Positions 55,601-64,000 of a DNA stretch of 64,000 bases are shown here, one piece after another. How positions within the stretch are numbered: position 1 is the stretch's first letter; each line of letters opens with the position of its first letter. A model generated the notes under the pieces. The model saw nothing but the letters and a program-made list of their open reading frames with translations, had not been told where the DNA came from and did not search any database. Origin of the DNA: Pampus argenteus (taxonomy: Eukaryota; Chordata; Actinopteri; Scombriformes; Stromateidae). Where the stretch lies: the NCBI GenBank assembly GCA_036937835.1, contig CM072876.1, positions 6,443,001-6,507,000 on the forward strand, written 5' to 3'. Both the position numbers and the translations under genes were made by a program.

Positions 55601-56785
55601 TTTATGTCAAGTTCTTTTTAATGAAAGGTTAGGTGAGGTTGCAATAAAAAGCACTTTTGACTTTTCATTTTCAAAATACAGCCCTGTCCCCCATGTTCGT
55701 CAAGCATTTGAGTAGGTTCGTAGTTACTAAGCAACCGTCATGTAGTCCCTCTCAGGCTAATCCGTTTAGGCCGCTGTGGCTGCATGGAGCCTTCAGTGCA
55801 CACTGATACATCACCTTGGATCACCAGCGTCCTTTTGTCCACGAGAACAACGCTGATACACCAAACTGCACTGTCTTTAGAGAGAGGGTGGCTTATCTTT
55901 ATGGCATCACACAGCTCGGTCATTTAGCCCTTCTGAAAAAAAAACAACTAATCTGCTGTACTGATAGAGAGTCAGTTCTCAGGAGATAGACGCTTTACAC
56001 CGTGTTCCTCGCCACGGTCATCAGACACGAGTCGCGCTGCCTCCTTTGACATTTCAGCCAAAAAAAAAAAACCTACCAAAACTAAGCAGATGAAGCTGTG
56101 AAAATAAGAAACTATTCTCAAATGTCAAAGCACACAGTTCTTATCCAGACGAGATTTCCAGTAAGGCCACTAATGTGATTTTGATTTGGAAAGGAATTTC
56201 ACTCATGTTTTGTCCCACCACCCCCCACCCTCCTCCCATTTCCCAAGACAGTCTTTCAGTGTGTTTTGAAGATTGCCTGTCACTGGGGCATGATATCAGA
56301 GGCTTTCTTGGCATAAGTCTTCCTAGAATTGAGTGTTTATTTGACCCACTTAAAAAAAAAAAAAAGGTAATCAGAAAATAATCTTCCAAAACAGAATTCA
56401 CATCATTTCCTTTAATGTTGGACAGCTGGAAAGGTTTTAACTGAATCGTACATCGTACTACGGTGGTTCACATTTTTTGGTGTCTATCCAAAGTCCACAA
56501 TATAAAAATGTAGAAATACAAAATATAGTGCTGCTTTTGCTCCATATTTTACTGGTAACATCCAGGGTTTGAGGCAGCTTTGGTTCTTCTTTCTGTTTTT
56601 CTACTCTGCGTATTGTCACACTGTCTAATAAAGGCAAGCATATAAAGTAACAATTTTTAAAAATAGCTTTGGTGCCTCTAGATTAGAAACAGCACAGATT
56701 TACCTTGGCCTACTTGTTTATATAATGTACAAGTGTTATACCACACTAGACACGTAGACATATGCACTGGAAGCGCATCATTCTT
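52641..56785. other. Intergenic region upstream of dio3
   Basis: No exon or RNA gene that I can support. T and A homopolymers occur (for example about 54401-54414 and 55320-55338). A phrase AACTATCCCTTTAA near 53488 resembles the end of another teleost dispersed repeat family. Confidence 0.5.
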
Positions 56786-56789
56786 TAAG

Positions 56790-57090
56790 GGAAGCGTTCC
56801 ACTGGGAAATAAGCTTATTCACTGACTTTCTTAGAAAAACAGCTATTCAGTCTCACAGTGTACAAACCTCCTACCAGCACCTCTAAACATCACTAGTAAA
56901 CAGATTACAGTGGTCCCGCCTTGCAGTTTCATAGACTTTTTTTAGTGCAATATTGCATGCTTTTTTTTTTTTTTTAAATTGTGTTCTGCATCCTGATTGG
57001 CTGCAGACCGTTGACAATCAATCCGTGTTGTTTCCACCCTCTTCAAGTCTTCACGCTAAGCTAAGCTAACTGGCTAACTGGCTAACTATA
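56790..57090. mobile_element. Decayed teleost dispersed repeat with GCTAAGCTAAGCTAAC phrase
   Basis: The region carries CTGGGAAATAAGCTTATTCA, then CCTACCAGCACCTCTAAAC, then ACGCTAAGCTAAGCTAAC with short GGCTAACT repeats. I recall these phrases, though not their exact order, from a teleost repeat found in many introns and flanks. Much of the interior is diverged or missing. Class not assigned. Confidence 0.55.
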
Positions 57091-57368
57091 GGTACAAATC
57101 TATGATGATTTTTTTTAACATGTCACTTCATGCAGTTTCATATCCTCAGATGATTTAAAATAAGTGTAATCAACCATGTGCAAACTCTAACCTGTCAATA
57201 AAAAGCAAGAAACATACAATTAAAAAGGTGACAGGAACCTTTAAAAGCAGATAATGAGTTTCCTAAAGGAGGGGAACTTATTGTTCATTTCCTGTTCTCC
57301 TTATGAGCTATCCTCACCTCATATGACCTGAAGACCGGTTTTACAGTATGTGGCTGAGGGATTACAGG

Positions 57369-57370
<2 letters not shown>

Positions 57371-57408
<38 letters not shown>
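57371..57408. repeat. CA microsatellite
   Basis: About 19 perfect CA units, intergenic. Confidence 0.95.
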
Positions 57409-57411
<3 letters not shown>

Positions 57412-58589
57412 GAGGCTAAGCTGCTAAACAATCTTACACATATTTTCTTGTTTTGCAGCTTTGATTTCAAAAATATGTCATTTTGTTTCACATGATGTGG
57501 CTGTTTGACATTATCCAGCAGTAAAACAAACAGGATGTAATGTCTGACAGTAATATATATATATATATATATGTGTATCTATGCTTTTGTCATCATGACA
57601 GCATGTCATTTGTTACACATCACAAAGAATTAACAAAGCTTTCCAAGAACTCACTCATAAACTCACACACATATTTTACATGCACACACACAACATGTGT
57701 CATGTATTACTCCTACTTGCATGAATATTGAGCTTCTTCTCTATCAAATACATGATCAAATAATATTGTACTTTCATTAAAGATTAATATAGGAGTTTCT
57801 TGTGACAGACACATATCAAGACTTGACTAAGTCTTATTTTAGATCCATCCAAACTATCCCATCTTGGGACTTTCCCCTCCAAATAATAAGCCTTTAATGC
57901 CTTGAAAATGTGATAGTTGTTATTAGACTTTAGAGCTGTTTCTTTGCCTAAACTATGTGATCCAGTGGAACAGTATGACTTACTGGCATGTTTTTAATTT
58001 TAAGCTTTAGCTATATATACACACAAAATACTAGAGTAGTCAATCTGTGGTTAAAAAATAATCCCTTAAAAAAATAATCAATGATTTTGCACTATTAAAA
58101 AAAAAATGAAAGTATATATTTGTGATGCATTTTTAAGTCTGCATCTTCAGAAGGACCAAATATACTGATAGCAAGGCGTTGTAAATTACTGAGAAATGTC
58201 ATGTATCATTGGTTTTGGTCTTTTTGGATTTGTTGACAATATAAATCGTTTAAAATGTCACCAGCCTTATCCTTCAAGGCATGGGTGGAGCAGTCAATAA
58301 GCCTGCAATGCCTGTGAAAATAGTTCTAATCCCCAACAAGAGATTAAAAAAACAAATGTCTGACAGTTATAAGACAAAGCAAGACAACAGTAGCAAACCT
58401 CTTTGAATTACTGAGATCTTACGACACACACACAGCTGATCCATACTGTATGTCACAGTGGCCTCTGCAACCCTGAGCACTGAGTCACATTTTTTGGTCA
58501 ACTTGATGACAGCCCTGGAAAAAAATGGTGACACAGTGGAACAAGTGCAGGCATGTGGAGCTATGTGTGTGTTAAACAAGGAATGCAAC

Positions 58590-59450
58590 ATGACACAAGC
58601 AAGTCAGGTCAGGTCAGGTCAAGTCAAGTCAGGTCAAGTCAAGTCAAATGAATTTATATAATGCCAAATCACATCAAAAGTTATCTCATGACACTTTTCA
58701 AATAGAGCAGATCTAGATTATTTAATTTATAAAAACCCCTAGAAACAGAGATTACATTAACAACAATAATAATTATAGTAGAAACATGATTAGAATAATA
58801 TTATTAATAATAATAATTATACTTGTAATACTAATAGTAATAATAATAGTAGCAGTGGGCATCAAGCAAGCTATTGCGATGAGAAAGCACAAAAACCCCG
58901 GGGAAGAAGTCACGCTAGTAATATGCATTAATGAGACATGAATGCATAGAGATGGAGAAGGAGATGAGGAGAGAATGATAATTCATGCAGTGTTTCCTAA
59001 TAATATTACCTAAAGGAAGCATGTATTAGGTGAATAGTATCGGTCCAACTACAGAACTTTGTGGAACTCCAATGTCTAACTTTTGTGCGTGCATGGAGGA
59101 TTCATCATTAACATGTGCTGGAATCAATCTGACGATTGGGACATTTAATTGACTTAATGCCAATTAAATGTTCCAGTCTCTGTAGTAGGATGTAATGGTT
59201 GATAGCATCTAACAAAACGAGTACAGAGAGGAGCCCTTTGTCTGACGCAATTAGGAGGTCACATGTGACGTCATCAGTGCTGTTTCAGTTCTATGATGCA
59301 TTCATAATACTGGGTGAAAATCCTCAAATAAACTGTTGTTATGTAGGAAGTCATATAACTGATAACATGACTGGTGGCTACTTTCTCAAGGAACTTAGAG
59401 AGAAAGGCAAAGTTATAGTATGTCAGCTATTATACTTATTGTAGGGTAAG
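58590..59450. mobile_element. Decayed dispersed repeat with a TCAGG/TCAAG satellite head
   Basis: The block starts with about a dozen pentamers (tcagg and tcaag), then TTTATATAATGCCAAATCAC, AGTTATCTCATGACACTTTT and ATAGAGCAGATCTAGA. Later come GAACTTTGTGGAACTCCAATG, GGAGGATTCATCATTAACAT, CTAACAAAACGAGTACAGAG and TTTCTCAAGGAACTTAGAGA. I remember these phrases, in this order, from a long and abundant teleost interspersed repeat. It lacks any intact coding frame. Ends are approximate and the class is not assigned. Confidence 0.65.
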
Positions 59451-62400
59451 TGATGTAGCCTCCATGAGAGGCTAAACAGTCCTGTATTTTCTCACACACC
59501 CAACTCAAATGATATCATGCATATGGTAAAGAAATAATAGATAAGCACCAGACCTACCGGTTATATTTTGTTCTGTATGCCAGTTAAAAAGGTCATGTCT
59601 TACCCGAAGCCACTTTCCATACTGTCCTGTTCATCCATTCATGTACTGCAATTTTGATTCTCAGTATAATCCTGTTTACAGTTTTGGGATTACATAATGA
59701 CAAATACCACCAGAGCATGGATGAAGAAAAATCTTTTTTTTTTTTGGCTTAAAACACTCATTAGAGTAAGTACCGGCACAGTAACATATCTGTTACTGCT
59801 ATCATGCTAATGTTGTCAGATCTGCTACCATTCATCACAGCAGCCACACGCAGTACTTTGACAGATTCATGTGCTTTGAGGTCACCGATCATGTTGTCTT
59901 TACTGCTTATGTTTCATTGTCCAGAAGAGACCACAAAATTAAATCAATGAATATAAGGGCTTGATTTGTTCCTATACTCTCCCATACCGTATAACGGTTT
60001 AGGACATACTTTATTGTCATACTGTACTGTGCATATGGTAGTTAAAACATTCAAAACTGCTAATATAACTTGACTTTATGGCTGTGGTTCCCTTTTGGGT
60101 ATATTGTATCACTTTAATGATGGTTATTAATGCTGTTATAATAAAACAGAAGGCAGAAGGTTCAACAAATGAACTACAAAAACAGTATTGATTGAATGAC
60201 AAATATATACACGATTTAATTATACCATGCCAGGATGTTTGGACTGATGTTATATATTTCATGCAAAATGAATATGTATATAATAAACTGATGGCTGGTA
60301 AAGTGGTGAGATTTTTGCTTAATATACACTTTTATTTTGGTGGCTAAAATATGTTTTGTTATTGTCCCCAGCAGTACATTGCTCAGCTTCTGTGCTGGTA
60401 CCCCTGTCTCCTGCTGCCATGTGTAGACCACAGTCTACAGGCTATGGATCTAAACTATCCCTTTAACTATTGTTTTGGATTTTTAAAAGGCAACACAACC
60501 TGGAGTAATCTTTTCTTTTTGAAGCTGGAATTGATTTTGTTAGCGCAAAGAAATATATATATTTGAACAGTTCACTTAAATGTGCTTCAAGGAACACACT
60601 GTACGTACATGGCACATGCTGTATTATTCTGAAGGAAAAAAAAAAGAGACCTACTTAATCATGTAAAACAGCGTCATCCTCTCCGTTTGAATTCTGTTCT
60701 TTTTATCAGAATTTTTTTGAATGAATTTTTTGCCTGTGTTTGTTATGTTATGCTCTTCCTGTGTTTTTGGCCCTCATGGGGGATCCCTGACAGGCTGCTG
60801 CATCTTTTCATGTTCAGTGCCTTCATGAAATGAGAGGAGGGCTGAATGCTTAACTCGGTTACCACAACATCAAGCCGGAGGGTGTTTATACTGCAGTTAC
60901 CATGGCGATATGCCTCTTTCACTCTCCCTTATATAATGAAGATTTAAAATTCATCCTTCTGAGGATGAAAGAGCAGAGCATCAATCCCTTAGGGGGCGAG
61001 TTTACAATCTTTTGCAATCCTTGAGAACTCTACTAATTTGCTTTCATGTTAATTATCACCATATAATACCTATAATAATAATACCCATATTGATGGATTT
61101 TCATTGATCGGAATTTATGAATTATTTTGAGTTCTTCTGTTCATTGATGTTTCAGTGAATCTTAAAGAAACCTGCAGCTCTGATAACATGCCGCAGTGAA
61201 AAATAGCAAACACATGATCACTGCTAATGCATGTGTACTTCCCTTACACCATTGCACTGTGTTTGAGCCTAGCTGTGTGAAATGTGTCAAACAGAGGTGG
61301 AGTCACTTTTTATGTAAGAGCAGTCTCTGGCTCTGATATGCGAGAGAAGCAGCAGGAGGAAGGTGGCATGAAGGCAGAAAATGCGCAGAAGGAACCGGGG
61401 TCACATGAGGTCAGGGTGTGTCTGAGGAGCACGACACGACATGACACGGCACTGGTGCATGAATGGGATTGGTCACTTGGGAAAAAAACGGGGAGAGGAG
61501 GCAAGTAGAAGGTTAACAGAAAGGAACAGGCGAGATAACGTGAGTCACAAAATAGGTTATTAATTATCCATGCGGCTGAAAGAAATACAGTACAATCCCA
61601 GATCTTATCATATGGAAAGCTCCAACCAGGCAGCAGATACAGTGACTTATTTCACATGAGAATGTGAGATTCTTCATATGATTGTTCCTCTATTGTTCAT
61701 TTCTTTAAAAAAAATAATGTTTCACCACATTGAAAAAACTGGCGACATTTACGTAAACTACGTCTTATGTTGTTATGTTTTTTCGAACATATGAAAACTG
61801 AATAAATAAGTAGTGAATATCAAAATCACCATATAAAAAAAAAATTGTTCTAATATGCAGGTAGTAGCAGCTGTGCAGTAACACAACACTCTTTCCGGCT
61901 CAGGAGTTTTGCAGGAGCTCAGCGAACAGGAAAGAAAGTGAGCATCTGAGCAGCGATAGAAAGTTAAAAAAAACGATGAAACATCTTAGCTCCTAATACA
62001 GACAACTGAATCAGAGCAGCCTGACCAAGATGGATGTCCATCATTGTCCGTGCACATTCATTTTTACATGCATATTCATATGTGTCATGCGGCTCTCTGA
62101 TTGCTGGCATACATGAACACATGACAATAGATGTCCTGTCAGCTTCAGACCTGCTGTTCTCTCTCTCCACATCAACAGCTGCTCACATGTCCCAATAAAA
62201 TGCCTGCAGCCTCTTTTGGGGGTTTTTGTTTGTTTGTTTTTCCTTGTAGGCTGCAAGAAGAAGATAAAGAAAATAAAAGCGTCATTTCTTCAATTAAACA
62301 CGTTCTTCAATTGAATTAAATTAAATACGTTGAACATATTTCACTTACGCAATTGTAGTCATTGATTGATAGATCGTCAGGCTCGATTCTTATCATGTTA

Positions 62401-62550
62401 AATCCTTCCTGATTGGATTGAGTCAGGAAAGTTAAATATGACGTTAAGTTTAATATAAAACAGTCAATAACTGTAATCCTGATCAAGACTGCAGAAATAG
62501 CCCAGACAATCCTGCCACCCTGCCTGCTCCTACTAAAGAGATCAAAAGTT
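59451..62550. other. Intergenic region
   Basis: No gene that I can support. An AACTATCCCTTTAA phrase near 60455 again resembles a dispersed-repeat end. Open frames here are short and show no family motif. Confidence 0.5.
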
Positions 62551-62559
62551 CACGGTTGT

Positions 62560-62810
62560 AATCACTGTTCTCTGAATGAAGTGGCTACCTCTTCACCTTA
62601 TTACAGATTGCATAAGGAGACTAACCCGCTGACATCAAGTGACCCAGATAATTACTTTAAAACCAACCCATAAAGGCCCACTGTGCTCCTTATTCTCATT
62701 GGTCCTCCTTTTGAAGGAAAGGGTGACCCTGAGTGGCCTTAAGCAGCAGATATAGTCTCTTCATTCGGAAACCATGGTTACATACGTAACCTTCAACTCT
62801 CTACTGTTTG
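62560..62810. mobile_element. Possible dispersed repeat ending in AACCATGGTTACATACGTAA
   Basis: The phrase at about 62771-62792 resembles the junction of an abundant teleost repeat family with the inverted arms GGTTAC and GTAACC. The preceding 200 bases are only loosely similar to what I remember, so the limits are rough. Confidence 0.35.
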
Positions 62811-64000
62811 ACTCTATATCCACCTAGTCACATATTCTATAAAAAGCTCGCCAGGAAGTCGGTCGACTTAAAAATGGACGTGGCCATCTCTCATCTTGAG
62901 GCGTCTACAGACTGTCAATGGTTGTGATAATCATAAAAACACACAAAAATCCATTAATCTCATTAATAAGGTAGTCGCTTTCCATCTGCAGTCTCTGCAC
63001 AGGTATGCACGAGCACTATAATGTTTTCAATCAGATTATTCATAGAACAGAATAGAATAAATTTATAAATCTTTGGCCTCACCCAGGAAAATATAAACAC
63101 TAATATGTTCAAAGAAAAAAAACAAAAACAAAAACACATCACATTAACAAAACAAAGTACAGCATCAGTGCGTTCATACCCACGGCCTATAGCCTCCCAT
63201 AATTAGGTTCACTGTAGTTTGCAACTTAAACTTGGAGTGGAGGGGATGTGTTTCGTCATTAATGAGAGACGGGCGTTCCTGTGTACAACTGGTGATCTAA
63301 CGGCTTTTGCTGGTGGCCTACTATCCTCCCTGCTGTTTTAACAATCCTGGACAGGTGGTTTCTATTTACTAAAGCCAAGTGCCCATGCCAGAGATATTAA
63401 AAACAAGGACGTCCCCTATCATGCTGACATACACTTCTTCCAAAATGTCAAGACTGACCCCAAAACCCCCCTAAGTTTCCTAATTTAAAACACCTTCGTT
63501 GCATATTAAAATCAACACTGTGAACGTCTGTTCGTTTTCTGTGTGTTCCAAAGCAGTTTTCCACAGTTCAGCGATGAGAGTTGTTCCGCTTGGTTTAGAT
63601 TAAGTTCCTTTGTTTTTCCAACATCACATACAATATTATGTATATTGTTTTTTGTCCCCATCCAGACCACATTCAGATCAAACAACACTATACTTAGACG
63701 AGTCAAATCAGGACTAAATTATCAAGGGAACGCCAGAGACTCATTAAAACAGTTTAAGGTATGTGAAACCTGAATGAATCTGGTTTAATGTGGTCTGGAT
63801 AAAGAAAAGAAGTGGTTTACAAACACTTTACGCGTGATGCACTTTACTGTTTATTCACGTTCATTCACATTTCTCTCTATCAGTATAAAAAAAAAAAAAA
63901 AAAAACCCAGATGATTGCATGTCATAAAATGAGGTAATACAGTACACAGTTTATCAGATGTGAGTATTGAAGCTGTATGACCCACAGTGATCTGGATTTC
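62811..64000. other. Intergenic region at the right edge
   Basis: I see no exon, RNA gene or clear repeat beyond short A-rich runs (for example near 63888-63905). Confidence 0.5.

Noticed and set aside
62771..62792. GGTTAC/GTAACC inverted repeat as a regulatory palindrome
   Set aside because: It matches a phrase of a dispersed teleost repeat, so a repeat origin is the simpler reading.

Overview
The window looks like nuclear DNA of a teleost fish, probably a percomorph, although nothing in it fixes the species. The evidence is vertebrate genes with short GT-AG introns, dense CA/GT microsatellites, and several decayed interspersed repeats whose phrases are typical of teleost genomes. I recognise five protein-coding genes in the order wdr20 (minus strand, 3' part outside the window), hsp90aa1 copy A (+), hsp90aa1 copy B (+), ppp2r5c (+) and dio3 (-). 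As I remember human 14q32, its order is WDR20, HSP90AA1, DYNC1H1, PPP2R5C, DIO3. This is therefore a conserved block in which HSP90AA1 is tandemly duplicated and DYNC1H1 is missing.

Region by region: 1-4113 carries the first three coding exons of wdr20, a WD-repeat cofactor of the USP12/USP46-UAF1 deubiquitinases. 4114-6060 is the head-to-head spacer with the promoter of hsp90aa1 copy A, which has heat-shock elements and a TATA box. 6065-10800 is copy A (725 aa). 11020-17560 is copy B (735 aa), with a different promoter built around a five-unit heat-shock element, a 2-kb first intron and a His-Asp repeat in its charged linker. 19000-39470 is ppp2r5c, the B56-gamma regulatory subunit of PP2A. 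It has two alternative first exons (long form 578 aa, short form 525 aa) and a 2.7-kb 3'UTR. 39480-49450 has no gene that I can support. 49450-51680 is dio3, a single-exon selenoprotein. Its in-frame TGA (selenocysteine 132) is read through, and I find a well-formed SECIS element about 1.24 kb downstream of the stop. 51700-64000 has no gene that I can support; it holds microsatellites and relics of interspersed repeats.

The genes do not form one pathway; their linkage is old synteny. Two are expected to respond to stress (the Hsp90 chaperones), one directs PP2A to substrates, one inactivates thyroid hormone, and one activates deubiquitinases. The most interesting details are the promoter and linker divergence of the two Hsp90 copies against near-identical exons elsewhere, the conserved alternative first exon of ppp2r5c, simple repeats placed directly against splice sites of ppp2r5c, and the newly located dio3 SECIS beyond two long GU tracts. 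All similarity statements are from memory and reading by eye; no search or alignment was run.
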